Shown one piece after another: positions 54,301-62,288 of a DNA stretch of 64,000 nt. Made by a program: the position numbers and the translations under genes. A model generated the notes under the pieces. The model searched no databases. It was given only the letters and a program-made list of their open reading frames with translations, and was not told the DNA's origin. Source of the DNA: Peterkaempfera sp044755465 (GTDB lineage: Bacteria; Actinomycetota; Actinomycetes; Streptomycetales; Streptomycetaceae); contig NZ_JBIVRB010000003.1 in NCBI RefSeq assembly GCF_044755465.1, positions 248,001-312,000 of the forward strand, in the 5' to 3' direction. Within the stretch, counting starts at the first letter, position 1. Each line of letters starts with the position of its first letter.

Positions 54301-54933
54301 GTCGTCCCGGACGTCCTTCTCGATGGACAGCCCGTGGTCCATCAGCTCCAGGAAGTAGTTCTCCCGGCCGAAGATGTCCTGGTAGGCGGCGGCAGCCTTG
54401 ACCGCCTCCTCGTACTGGCCCAGCCGCAGCCGGGTCTGCACCTCGCCCGAGGGGCAGCCGGTGGTGGCGATGATGCCGGCGGCGTTCTCGGCGATCAGCT
54501 CGCGGTCCATGCGGGGCTTCATGTAGTAGCCCTCCATCGACGCCAGCGAGGAGAGCTTGAACAGGTTCCGCAGGCCGGTCGCGTTCTCGGCCCACATGGT
54601 CATGTGGGTGTAGCGGCCGCCGCCGGAGACGTCCTTGCCGCCCTCGCCGTCCGTGCTGACCGCCCGCTGGCCGCCCGGCGCCCAGAAGACCGGCTTCTTC
54701 TCGAAGCGCGACCCGGGCGCCACATACGCCTCGATGCCGATGATCGGCTTGACGCCCTCCTTGGGCGCGGTGTGGAAGAACTCGTACGCGCCGAACATGT
54801 TGCCGTGGTCGCTCATCGCGATGGCGGGCATGCCCTGCCGCTCGGCCTCCTTGAACAGCTTCCCGTTCTTCGCTGCTCCGTCCAGCATCGAGTACTCGGT
54901 GTGGACATGCAGGTGAACGAAGCTGTCGGCCAC
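51385..54933 (-). CDS. dnaE: DNA polymerase III alpha subunit (replicative)
   Basis: An 1182-residue C-family polymerase from GTG 54933 with GAGGAG about ten bases upstream. The PHP domain is intact (FVHLHVHTEYSMLDGA, AIAMSDHGNMFGAYEF), unlike the paralogue at 4122. Catalytic Asp residues lie in PPDVDIDFDDRQ (D422, D424, D426) and LIKMDFLGLRNLG (D586). RGSAAGSMVAYL and KSHSAAYGLVSYQTAYLK are the palm and fingers signatures, with an OB-fold near the C-terminus (AGLITSVDRRINKAGNPW). This is the chromosomal replicase. It stands apart from the SOS operon and has normal DnaE1 length. Confidence 0.97.
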   Translation of the reverse strand: MADSFVHLHVHTEYSMLDGAAKNGKLFKEAERQGMPAIAMSDHGNMFGAYEFFHTAPKEGVKPIIGIEAYVAPGSRFEKKPVFWAPGGQRAVSTDGEGGKDVSGGGRYTHMTMWAENATGLRNLFKLSSLASMEGYYMKPRMDRELIAENAAGIIATTGCPSGEVQTRLRLGQYEEAVKAAAAYQDIFGRENYFLELMDHGLSIEKDVRDDLLRLAKQLNIPLLATNDSHYVTADQADAHDSLLCVGVGKNKDDPNRFKFQGTGYYIKTAAEMRELFRELPEACDNTLLIAERVESYQDVFTYVDRMPQFDVPEGETQASYLRKKIAAGLKVRYGDNPSQEVLDRIELEMGVITPMGFDAYFLVVADICQYARDNGIPVGPGRGSAAGSMVAYLTRITELDPLEHDLLFERFLNPERINPPDVDIDFDDRQRDQMVRYVTEKYGAAYTAQVNTFGTIKAKAAVKDANRILGYPFSMGDRITKAMPPDVMGKGVPLADLFNESHPRYNEGTEIRALYANEPDVKKIIDTGLGIEGLIRGTGVHAAAVILSSTPLLDLIPLHKRDKDGVIITGFDYPSCEAMGLIKMDFLGLRNLGIIDHAIKIIKDNRGVDVNIEQIALDDPTTYELLARGDTLGVFQLDGGPMRALLKLMKPTEFADISAVSALYRPGPMGMNSHTNYALRKNGQQEITPIHPELEGPLSEVLGPTYGLIVYQEQVQRAAQVLAGYSLGQADLLRRAMGKKKKEVLEKEFVPFQAGCRERGYSDEAIQAVWDVLVPFAGYAFNKSHSAAYGLVSYQTAYLKANYPAEYMAALLTSVADDKDKMAVYLAECRQMGIKILSPDVNESVVDFTAVGNDVRFGLKAVRNVGVNVIESLVRTRSEKGKYTSFADFLDKVELVVCNKRTIDSLIKAGAFDSLGHTRLSLTTVHETAIDAVTGLKKQQAIGQDDLFGALDTGADAPAIGLDFELTDREWPRKQLLSLEREMLGLYVSSHPLDGAEHILSRNRDTSIAELLGSGRTEGEVRLAGLITSVDRRINKAGNPWAIITLADRDGSVEVLFFPATYNLMSDQMVEDNVISARGRLNERDGTLSIFGQEITTLDISSAEHGGKPPVQISVPYAKVNPGLVRELKRSLRAHPGDVPVRLLTTSRQQDVLYELGFLVNPDTAFASEVKSLLGPSAWSA

Positions 54934-55122
54934 GGTGCAAAGGCTCCTCGGACAGGATCTCCGGCGGGATCTACGGCGGGGATCTACGGGCGCGGGACGT
55001 CAGGAGGCGATCTTGGGACAGGGGTCACCCAGGAGAAGTCTCCGAATGGGGGAACCCCACCCTAGCGCGCTCCGGAGATCGAATCCCGGGTCGTGTGAGG
55101 CTGGTGTGCCGACCGGGACGGC

Positions 55123-55159
55123 GATGGGCGCCGCACCCCGGCGGGGTGCGGCGCCCATC
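55123..55159 (-). terminator. Perfect 17-bp hairpin terminator
   Basis: GATGGGCGCCGCACCCC (55123-55139) and its exact complement (55143-55159) enclose a three-base loop. It lies 20 bases beyond the stop of the secreted-protein gene on the minus strand and upstream of dnaE, insulating the two. Confidence 0.85.
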
Positions 55160-55178
55160 CGGCCACCGAGGTGTCCGG

Positions 55179-55958
55179 TTACTTCTTCAGAGTGACCGTG
55201 GCGGCGGCGGAGTTGACCGAGGCCACCGTGCCGCTCCCCGCGTACACATAGCGCCAGCTGCCCGCCGCCGTGACCTTGGCGGTGGTCTTCACGGCGCCCT
55301 TGCTGTCGGACGTGACCGTCTTCACGGTCGTCCACGCCGTGGCGCCGGACTTGCGGAACTGGAGCTTGACGGACTTCTTGCCGTAGCCCACGGCCTTGCC
55401 GGACTTCCAGTCCGCGACCCGCAGCAGACCGGAGACGGTGAGGGTGCCGTTCTTCTTCACCGACTTCGCGGAGGCGGTCGCGGTCAGCGCCGTCTGCCGC
55501 TTGAAGGAGAACGAGGCGGCCTTGGCCGCGAAGGTCTTCCCGCCGTCCTTGCCGGTGACCTGGACGGCCAGGTACCAGGCACCGGCGACCGTGTTGTCGC
55601 CGAGGTCGGAGTGCGAGTTGACCTGCTCGGCGTACGTGCAGACCGAGGTGGTGCTCGACGTCGCCTTGCAGGTCGCCGGAGCGCCGTCGGTCTTCAGGTC
55701 GGCGGCCTTCGGGACGAAGCCGACCTGCTCGCCGAGCTTGGGCCAGGGCAGGAGCCGGACGCCCTTGATGCCCGAGTTGTCGGTGACGGTCACGGAGACT
55801 TTCCACGTCTTGGTGACCGACGGGCTGAAGACCAGCGAGGACGCGGACACCTTGGTGATCTTCGGTGCCGTGTTGGTGGCCGCCGAGGCGGCCGGGGCGG
55901 CGAGGCCGCCGAGAGCGAGGGCGCCGACCAGAGCCGGTACCACGGTGCGTATACGCAT
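55179..55958 (-). CDS. Secreted protein, Ig-like/beta-sandwich, function unknown
   Basis: A 259-residue protein from ATG 55958 with GGAG five bases upstream. MRIRTVVPALVGALALGGLAAPAASA is a clear Sec signal peptide ending in an AxA cleavage site. The mature protein is rich in Thr, Ser, Lys and Val. It appears to contain two beta-sandwich modules: one around KTWKVSVTVTDNSGIKGV with a Cys pair (TCKATSSTTSVCTY), another around GTLTVSGLLRVADW and KSVKLQFRKSGATAWTTV. These recall secreted actinobacterial proteins annotated as calcium-binding or Ig-like. Lys-rich codon use differs from its neighbours. No enzyme motif is visible. Confidence 0.8.
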   Translation of the reverse strand: MRIRTVVPALVGALALGGLAAPAASAATNTAPKITKVSASSLVFSPSVTKTWKVSVTVTDNSGIKGVRLLPWPKLGEQVGFVPKAADLKTDGAPATCKATSSTTSVCTYAEQVNSHSDLGDNTVAGAWYLAVQVTGKDGGKTFAAKAASFSFKRQTALTATASAKSVKKNGTLTVSGLLRVADWKSGKAVGYGKKSVKLQFRKSGATAWTTVKTVTSDSKGAVKTTAKVTAAGSWRYVYAGSGTVASVNSAAATVTLKK

Positions 55959-56251
55959 GCTGCTCCATCGGTGAAGACCCCCGGCACCGCCGGGGATCTC
56001 GGTATGAAGCACCTTTATAGAACCCTCACACGGCGCTCCCGGCGCCGAAGGCGGTCCGCGTCCGAACGGTGACAGGATCAGCGAACGGGCGTGATCGAAA
56101 CGTGACCGGGTGAATCAAGATCCACCCGCACGGTTCGCCGCCCGAACGCCGGGTATGGACTCCTGAACGGTGAACGGCCCCGGCCGCACCACCCGGACCG
56201 TAGGCACAGAGGCCCGGCCCCGGCCGCGCCGATCGGGAAGAGGTGTGGGAA

Positions 56252-57463
56252 GTGGACCGCTGCGTCGTCCTGGTGGACGCCGGATATCTGCTCGGCGCCG
56301 CCGCGAGCCTGCTCGCCGGCGAGCCGGCCCGGTCCCGCATCACCGTGGACCACACCGACCTCATCGGCTCGCTGCGCGAGCGCGCGGAGGCCGAGACCGG
56401 CCTGCCGCTGCTGCGCATCTACTGGTTCGACGCCGCCCCGGACCGCCGCCCGATGCCCGAGCACCGCAGGCTGCGGGTGATGCCCCGGGTCACCGTCCGG
56501 CTCGGCGCGCTCACCCGGGCCGACGGCCGCTGGGTGCAGAAGGGCGTCGACGCCGCCATGCACGCCGAACTCTCCGAACTGGCCCGCAACCGCGCCTGCG
56601 CCGACGTGGTGCTGGTCACCGGCGACGGCGACCTGCTGCCCGGCATGATGTCCGCCAAGGAGCACGGCGTCGCCGTCCACCTGTGGGCCGTCCAGGCCGC
56701 CGACGGCGACTTCAACCAGTCCGAGGACCTGGTCGCCGAGGCCGACGAGCGCCGGGTGCTGGACCGCGAGTGGATCACCCGCTGGGTACGGGTACGGGAA
56801 CTGGCCGCCGCCTGCCCGCCGCCGGGACCGCGCCCCGAGATCGCCAAGATCCTCTCCGCCCCGCCCGCCCAGCAGCCCACCGCCCCCGCCCGGCCCGCCG
56901 GCGAACCCGAGGACGCCCCGCGCCCCGAGCAGGCCCCCGCCCCGGTCGCCCACAAGACCGTCCCCACCCCCAAGGACCTGGCCGGCCGCGCCACCGCCGC
57001 CGCCCCGGCCCCCGCCCCGGCGGCCCAGCCCCCGCAGCCCAACACCGCCGTGCTGCGCTGGTCCTCCGACCGGGGCTGGGTCGAGCGGGCCGGCGACACC
57101 CCCTCGCCCGGCGACGGACTGCCCACCCTCGCCCAGGTCACCACCGCCGAGCAGCGCTGGGCCGACCGCGAGGAGGACATCACCGCGATCGGCGGCGACC
57201 CGCACGAGGTCGGCCAGGTCTTCGCCCGCCGCTGGACCGAGCGGCTCGGCGACGCCGAGCGGCTCACCGTGCTCTGGGGCGACTACCCGCGCATCCCGCA
57301 CCGGGTCGACGGCGAACTGCTGCGCTACGCCGCCCGCTTCGGCCTGCTGGCGCACAAGGACGACCAGATCGACGAGCACGACCGCTACGCCATCCGGGCC
57401 GGCTTCTGGCGGGAGCTGGCGACCCGGGTGCCCGGCGGCGAGATGGTCTCCGTGGACGACTGA
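56252..57463 (+). CDS. NYN (PIN-like) domain protein
   Basis: A 403-residue protein. GTG 56252 is chosen because AGAGG lies eight bases upstream; GTG 56243 is an alternative. The N-terminal NYN domain (residues 1-165) opens DRCVVLVDAGYLLGAAAS. It carries the acidic residues of the PIN-like site in KGVDAAMHAELSEL and VVLVTGDGDLLPGM. A Pro/Ala-rich linker (about residues 195-265) joins a C-terminal domain with ERLTVLWGDYPRIPHRVDGEL and a helical end. NYN proteins are predicted metal-dependent ribonucleases. The C-terminal domain I do not recognise. It is transcribed divergently from the secreted-protein gene. Confidence 0.87.
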   Translation: MDRCVVLVDAGYLLGAAASLLAGEPARSRITVDHTDLIGSLRERAEAETGLPLLRIYWFDAAPDRRPMPEHRRLRVMPRVTVRLGALTRADGRWVQKGVDAAMHAELSELARNRACADVVLVTGDGDLLPGMMSAKEHGVAVHLWAVQAADGDFNQSEDLVAEADERRVLDREWITRWVRVRELAAACPPPGPRPEIAKILSAPPAQQPTAPARPAGEPEDAPRPEQAPAPVAHKTVPTPKDLAGRATAAAPAPAPAAQPPQPNTAVLRWSSDRGWVERAGDTPSPGDGLPTLAQVTTAEQRWADREEDITAIGGDPHEVGQVFARRWTERLGDAERLTVLWGDYPRIPHRVDGELLRYAARFGLLAHKDDQIDEHDRYAIRAGFWRELATRVPGGEMVSVDD

Positions 57464-57570
57464 GCAGCCCGCGGGCCCGCCCGACCGCCCCGTTTCCCGG
57501 TGGCGGCCCGGTGCGGCGTAGAGTCGTTCCCCGTGAGTACGGGCCCACGCATGTCCTCGGCCGGTGACGG

Positions 57571-58587
57571 GTGAGCACACAGACACCTCAGCAGACGCCG
57601 CAGGCGCCTGCCCGCACCCCTGCCGGACCGTGCTGCGCGGTGCGCGGCCTGGTCAAGACCTACCGGGGCGGCCGCCGGGGCGCCAGGACGGAGGTCCGGG
57701 CCACCGACGACATCACGCTGGAGGTCCACCGCGGCGAGGTCTTCGGCCTGCTGGGGCCGAACGGCGCGGGCAAGTCCACCCTGGTCCGCCAGCTGACCGG
57801 CCTGCTGCGGCCGGACGCGGGCGCCATCGACATCCTCGGCCACGACATCGTGCGCCACCCCGAGCGGGCCGCCCGGCTGCTCGGCTACCTCGGCCAGGAG
57901 TCCACCGCGCTGGACGAGCTCACCGTGGCGCTGGCCGCCGAGACCACCGGCCGGCTGCGCGGGCTCACCACCCGGCAGGCGCGCGCCGAACGCGACGCCG
58001 TCCTGGCCGAACTGGGCCTGGAGGACCTGGCCGGCCGACCCATCGGCAAGCTGTCCGGCGGCCAGCGGCGGCTGGCCTGCTTCGGCGCCACCCTGGTGGG
58101 GGAGCGGCCGCTACTGGTGCTGGACGAGCCGACCACCGGCATGGACCCGGTCGCCCGGCGGGCGGTCTGGGCGGCGCTCGACCGGCGCCGCGCCGAGCGG
58201 GGCACCACCGTGCTGCTGGTCACCCACAATGTGATCGAGGCCGAGACGGTCCTCGACCGGGTCGCCGTGGTCGACTCCGGCCGGGTGATCGCCTGCGACA
58301 CCCCCGGCCGGCTCAAAGCCCTGGTCGACGGGGACGTCCGGCTGGAGCTGGTGTGGCGCGCCGAGCCGCCGCTCCAGGTGCCGGCCGTCGCCGCGCTCGC
58401 GGAGCGCGTCCAGCGCGCCGGGCGCCGCTGGACGCTGCGCACCACCCCCGAGGAGGCCCGGGAGCTGGTCGCCGCGGTGACCAGCGGCCCCGCCTTCGCC
58501 GCGCTCGACGACTTCACCCTCGCCACCCCCAGCCTGGAGGACGCCTACCTGGCGCTGGGCGGCCGAGCAGAAGGGCTGGCCAAGTGA
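57571..58587 (+). CDS. ABC transporter ATP-binding protein
   Basis: A 338-residue ATPase from GTG 57571. Walker A is GLLGPNGAGKSTLVRQL, the Q-loop lies in LGYLGQESTAL, the signature is KLSGGQRRLACFGA and Walker B is LLVLDEPTTGMDP, with the switch His in LLVTHNVIEAE. The C-terminal 90 residues match the DrrA/NodI-type exporter ATPases. It overlaps the permease gene by four bases (GTGA), so the two form an ABC-2 exporter of unknown cargo, drug or lipid being usual for this subfamily. Confidence 0.9.
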   Translation: MSTQTPQQTPQAPARTPAGPCCAVRGLVKTYRGGRRGARTEVRATDDITLEVHRGEVFGLLGPNGAGKSTLVRQLTGLLRPDAGAIDILGHDIVRHPERAARLLGYLGQESTALDELTVALAAETTGRLRGLTTRQARAERDAVLAELGLEDLAGRPIGKLSGGQRRLACFGATLVGERPLLVLDEPTTGMDPVARRAVWAALDRRRAERGTTVLLVTHNVIEAETVLDRVAVVDSGRVIACDTPGRLKALVDGDVRLELVWRAEPPLQVPAVAALAERVQRAGRRWTLRTTPEEARELVAAVTSGPAFAALDDFTLATPSLEDAYLALGGRAEGLAK

Positions 58588-59435
58588 CCGCACCGCAGGT
58601 CGCCGCACCGGCGGCGGCCCCCGCCGCCGTACCCGTCCCCACCCGGGCACCCGCCCCCGTCACCGATGCCGCGCCGCTCGCCCCCCGCGCCCGGCTGCTG
58701 CCCGCGCTGGCCGCCGTCTACCGGGCGCAGCTCTCCCGGGCCCGGGTGGCGCGGATGCCGCTGCTGTTCGTGGCGACCTTCCAGTCGGTGGGCATCCTGG
58801 TCATGATGCGCGGCGTCGTCGACGCCGGCGACAACGACTCGGCGCGGGCGGTGGTGGCGGGCTCCAGCGTGCTGGTGGTCGCCTTCGTGGCGCTCAACCT
58901 GCTGGCCCAGTACTTCGGCAGGCTCCGCGCCACCGGCGGGCTGGACCACTACGCGACGCTGCCGGTGCCCCCGGCGGCGGTGGTGCTGGGCGCGGCCGGC
59001 GCGTACGCGTCCTTCACGCTGCCCGGCACGCTGGTCACCGCCGGGATCGGCGCCGGGATGTTCGACCTGCCGTGGGCGCACCTGTGGATTCTGGCGGCGG
59101 TGGTGCCGCTGGCCGGGGCCGCGCTGGCGGGCCTGGGGGCGGCCTGCGGGCTGCTCGCGCCACGCCAGGAGATCGCCACCCTGCTGGGGCAGCTCGGCAT
59201 GTCCGCCGCGCTGCTGCTGGGCGTGCTGCCGGCCGGCCGGATGCCCGAGCCGATCCGGCTGCTGCGCGACCTGCTGCCGTCCACGTACGGCGTGGAGGCG
59301 TTCGCCCGTACCTTCGACGCCGCCCCCGACTGGGCGGCGGTCGGGATGGACCTCGGGGTGTGCGCGGCGGTCGGGGTGCTCTCGCTGTCCGTGGCGACCT
59401 GGGCCTACCGGCGGGCCGCCGGCGCCGACCGCTGA
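58584..59435 (+). CDS. ABC-2 type transporter permease
   Basis: A 283-residue membrane protein from GTG 58584, overlapping the ATPase stop. After a Pro/Ala-rich head of about 38 residues, six hydrophobic segments follow, including MPLLFVATFQSVGILVMM, VLVVAFVALNLLAQYFG and AALLLGVLPAGRMP. LRDLLPSTYGVEAFARTF is a frequent feature of ABC-2 permeases shortly before the last helix. It pairs with the ATPase just upstream. The substrate cannot be inferred. Confidence 0.88.
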   Translation: MTAPQVAAPAAAPAAVPVPTRAPAPVTDAAPLAPRARLLPALAAVYRAQLSRARVARMPLLFVATFQSVGILVMMRGVVDAGDNDSARAVVAGSSVLVVAFVALNLLAQYFGRLRATGGLDHYATLPVPPAAVVLGAAGAYASFTLPGTLVTAGIGAGMFDLPWAHLWILAAVVPLAGAALAGLGAACGLLAPRQEIATLLGQLGMSAALLLGVLPAGRMPEPIRLLRDLLPSTYGVEAFARTFDAAPDWAAVGMDLGVCAAVGVLSLSVATWAYRRAAGADR

Positions 59436-59479
59436 GCACCGCCGGGCCCGACGGCCCCCGGACGTGGCACGATGGGCCG

Positions 59480-60241
59480 GTGACCGCACCCAACACCCCC
59501 CCGGGCCCCGGACAGCCCCCCGTTCCCGGCGACTCCCCGCCGGGAGCCTCGCAGGTGCCGCCACCGCCGCCGCCCCCGTCGGCGGCCTGGCCGCAGCCGC
59601 CGGCGCCGGGCGCGGACGGCGGGTACGGACCGCCCGCGTACCCGGGGTTCCTGGTCCCCGCGCCCGCCGACACCCCGCCGCGCAGGCCCGGTGTCGAGAT
59701 CCGGATCGGCGTGCTGGTGGCCGTCGGCAGCGCGCTGGCCGGGCTGCTGATGGGCCTGCTCTGGCTCTGGCTCGCGCCCAAGGTCCCGCTGTACGCGGAC
59801 AGCAAGGCGGTCTACCTCAAGGACCCGGAGGGCGAGCAGCGGATCGGCGCGGACGGCGTCTTCGTCCTGCTCGGCCTGGGCGCCGGAGCGCTCGCGGCGC
59901 TGGTCGCCTTCCTCTGCACCCGCCGCCGGGGCGGCGGTGTCGCGGTGTCCGTCGGGTTGGCGGTCGGCGGTCTGCTCGGTTCGGTGATTGCCTGGCGGCT
60001 GGGGACGGCCCTCGGGCCGACCGGCGACATCGTCGCGCACGCGCGGCAGGTGGGCCAGGGCAAGGTGTTCGACGCGGCGCTGGAGCTGAGCGCCAAGGGG
60101 GCGCTGCTGGTCTGGTCGATGGCGGCGATGGTCGTCCTGCTCGGCCTGACGGCCGCCTTCGGCAAGCGGGAACCCCAACCCGCCCCCTACTGGCAGGGAG
60201 CCCCCCCGCCACCCCCACCCGCCTCCTGGCCGACCCAGTAA
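59480..60241 (+). CDS. DUF2567-like membrane protein
   Basis: A 253-residue protein from GTG 59480, 44 bases after the permease. No ribosome site is evident, so leaderless translation is possible. The first 72 residues are Pro/Gly/Ala-rich. Four hydrophobic segments follow (about residues 76-98, 125-145, 152-170 and 208-225), with LWLAPKVPLYADSKAVYLKD between the first two, a pattern of DUF2567 proteins. The C-terminus is Pro-rich again. The role is unknown. The tandem repeat block begins two bases after the stop. Confidence 0.75.
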   Translation: MTAPNTPPGPGQPPVPGDSPPGASQVPPPPPPPSAAWPQPPAPGADGGYGPPAYPGFLVPAPADTPPRRPGVEIRIGVLVAVGSALAGLLMGLLWLWLAPKVPLYADSKAVYLKDPEGEQRIGADGVFVLLGLGAGALAALVAFLCTRRRGGGVAVSVGLAVGGLLGSVIAWRLGTALGPTGDIVAHARQVGQGKVFDAALELSAKGALLVWSMAAMVVLLGLTAAFGKREPQPAPYWQGAPPPPPPASWPTQ

Positions 60242-60242
60242 C

Positions 60243-60826
60243 GGGCGCCTGCCCTGGGGCGCGGGGAACTGCGCGACAAGCCAGGCACTGTGGGCCGGAG
60301 GGTCGCGCGTCGTCGGCCACCCACCCACCGGGGGGCGCGGGTTGCTGTGCGTGCTCGGCCGGGCGCCTGCCCTGGGGCGCGGGGAACTGCGCGACAAGCC
60401 AGGCACTGTGGGCTGGAGGGTCGCGCGTCGTCGGCCACCCACCCACCGGGGGGCGCGGGTTGCTGTGCGTGCTCGGCCAGGCACCTCCCCAGGGGCGCGG
60501 GGAACTGCGCGACAAGCCAGGCACTGTGGGCCGGAGGGTCGCGCGTCGTCGGCCACCCACCCACCGGGGGGCGCGAGGTCTGTGCGTGCTCGGCCGGGCG
60601 CCTGCCCTGGGGCGCGGGGAACTGCGCGACAAGTCAGGCACTGTGGGCTGGAGGGTCGCGCGTCGTCGGCCACCCACCCACCGGGGGCGCGGGTTGCTGT
60701 GCGCTCAGCCTGCCACGGAGGTGGGTGGTTGTTCGCGCAGTTCCTCGCGCCCCTGGGTGGTGCTGGGTCTGCTGTGGGGGTGGGTGGTTGTTCGCGCCGT
60801 TCCTCGCGCCCCTGGTGGGCGTCGGT
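60243..60826. repeat. Four 118-bp tandem repeats plus inverted GCGCAGTTCCTCGCGCCCCTG elements
   Basis: Units begin at 60243, 60361, 60479 and 60596 (period 118, 118, 117) and run to about 60703. Each contains GGGGCGCGGGGAACTGCGCGACAAG, then GGCACTGTGGG, GGTCGCGCGTCGTCGGCC and a CCCACCCACCGG run. After them, inverted versions of the core occur at 60735-60755 and 60794-60814, so the whole block can fold back. No gene lies in this 585-base stretch; it separates the convergent DUF2567 and ybaK genes. Confidence 0.88.
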
Positions 60827-61324
60827 TCAGGGGCGGGCGATGGGGGCCGGGGTGGCGGTGGTGAGGGTGAGGAGGTCGTGGGGGGAGAGTTCGACTTCGA
60901 GGCCGCGGCGACCGGCGGAGACATAGACGGTCGGGTGGGCCAGGGCGCTGGTGTCCACCACCGTACGCAGGGCCTTGCGCTGGCCCAGCGGGGAGATGCC
61001 GCCGCGTACGTAGCCGGTGGTCCGCTCGGCCGCCGCCGGGTCGGCCATGGCGGCCCGCTTGCCGCCGACCGCCGACGCCAGCGCCTTGAGGTCCAGCTGC
61101 CCGGCGACCGGTACCACCCCGACCGTCAGCGTGCCGTCGACATCGGCCACCAGGGTCTTGAACACCCGGTCCGGGGTCACCCCCAGCGCCTCGGCCGCCT
61201 CCCCGCCGTAGGAGGCGGCTGCCGGGTCGTGGGAGTAGGAGTGCACCGTGAAGGGCACCCCGGCCGCCTCCAGCGCCACCGTCGCCGGGGTGCCCCGGCC
61301 GCCCTTCTTCGCCTGCTTGGCCAT
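60827..61324 (-). CDS. ybaK: YbaK/EbsC-family aminoacyl-tRNA deacylase
   Basis: A 165-residue protein from ATG 61324 with GGAGG nine bases upstream; the frame extends to 62365 but the added part is an overlap of the LON-domain gene in another frame. Motifs are VHSYSHDP, GEAAEALGVTPDRVFKTLVA with the conserved Lys of YbaK, VPVAGQLDLKALASAVG and VRGGISPLGQRKALRTVVD. YbaK hydrolyses mischarged Cys-tRNA-Pro in trans. The gene is 26 bases downstream of the LON-domain gene and probably in its operon. Confidence 0.92.
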   Translation of the reverse strand: MAKQAKKGGRGTPATVALEAAGVPFTVHSYSHDPAAASYGGEAAEALGVTPDRVFKTLVADVDGTLTVGVVPVAGQLDLKALASAVGGKRAAMADPAAAERTTGYVRGGISPLGQRKALRTVVDTSALAHPTVYVSAGRRGLEVELSPHDLLTLTTATPAPIARP

Positions 61325-61350
61325 CCGGCCGCGCCTCCGGTCCGTATCGG

Positions 61351-62070
61351 TCAGTTGGGGTTGATGGCTGCCCGGGTCAGCTCCCAGCCGGGCAGCGAGG
61401 GAAGCTTGGCCAGCACGGCCGTCTCCCGGCGCAGCAACTCCAGCTCGGCGTTGAGCCGCTCGGTGGTGTCCGCCGCGGCGAGCAGCCGCTGCTTGTCGCG
61501 GGTGTCCAGCACCGAGGCCGCCGCGACCAGGTAGGAGAGCACCTGCGGGTCGTCGGGCAGTTCCTGCTCGGCGGCGATGGTGGCCTCCCTGGCCCCGGCC
61601 AGCCGCTTCTGGTACATGCGGAACGCCCGGGTCACCCCCGCCGCCAGCGCGCCCGCCTCCGGCCCCGGCTGCTCCGGCAGCGCCTCGACCTCCCCGACCA
61701 GGTACGGCCCGGTGGCGTCCACCGACAGCAGCCGGAAGCGGGTGGTCCCGGTGGCGATCAGCTCGTAGCGGCCGTCCGGGTGGGACTGCGCGGAGGCGAT
61801 GTCGGCCACGCAGCCGACCGTGAACAGCGCCCGCATCGGGTCGGGCCCGAAGCCGTCCAGCGCACCGGCCGGCTGCCCGGCCCTGCCGGTGGGCGCGACC
61901 TCCTGGCCGTCGCGGACCGCCACCACGCCGAAGCGCCGCGGCTCCTCCTCGGGCTGCGCCTCCAGGTCGGCGACCAGGCGGCGGTAGCGCTCCTCGAAGA
62001 CGTGCAGGGGGAGCACCAGGCCGGGGTAGAGCACCGAGCCCAGCGGGAAGAGCGGCAGCCGTTCGGTCAC
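61351..62070 (-). CDS. LON peptidase N-terminal (substrate-binding) domain protein
   Basis: A 239-residue protein. GTG 62070 is chosen since it gives the family start TERLPLFPLGSVLYPGLVLPLHVFEERYRRL and lies seven bases after a -10-like TACGCT, suggesting a leaderless mRNA. YELIATGTTRFRLLSVD is the second conserved block. The rest is helical (ATIAAEQELPDDPQVLSYLVAAAS). No Lon ATPase or protease domain follows, so it is a stand-alone LON-SB protein; these are common in actinobacteria, with no settled role. ybaK follows. Confidence 0.9.
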   Translation of the reverse strand: MTERLPLFPLGSVLYPGLVLPLHVFEERYRRLVADLEAQPEEEPRRFGVVAVRDGQEVAPTGRAGQPAGALDGFGPDPMRALFTVGCVADIASAQSHPDGRYELIATGTTRFRLLSVDATGPYLVGEVEALPEQPGPEAGALAAGVTRAFRMYQKRLAGAREATIAAEQELPDDPQVLSYLVAAASVLDTRDKQRLLAAADTTERLNAELELLRRETAVLAKLPSLPGWELTRAAINPN

Positions 62071-62288
62071 GGCGCACAGCGTACGTGGCCGGGCCGCCGC
62101 CGCGCGCATCCGTTCCCGCCCCCGGGCGCGGGTCCGGCCGCCGGGGAGTGGCCCGTACCGGGGCACGCTCGGGGGCAGCGCCCCGGTACGGGCGTTCCGG
62201 ACCCCCACCGCACTCCCCACCCTGGCAGCCGCACGCCCCGGCCGCCACCCGTCGCCCCACGGCGGTCACCCAGGGTGATATACGCTGG

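Noticed and set aside
51280..55065. A 1261-codon open frame on the plus strand
   Set aside because: It is antisense to dnaE, whose motifs are unmistakable, and shows no domain of its own.
60243..60703. Regular repeats considered as a CRISPR array
   Set aside because: The full 118-bp period is repeated, not short repeats with unique spacers, and there are no cas genes.
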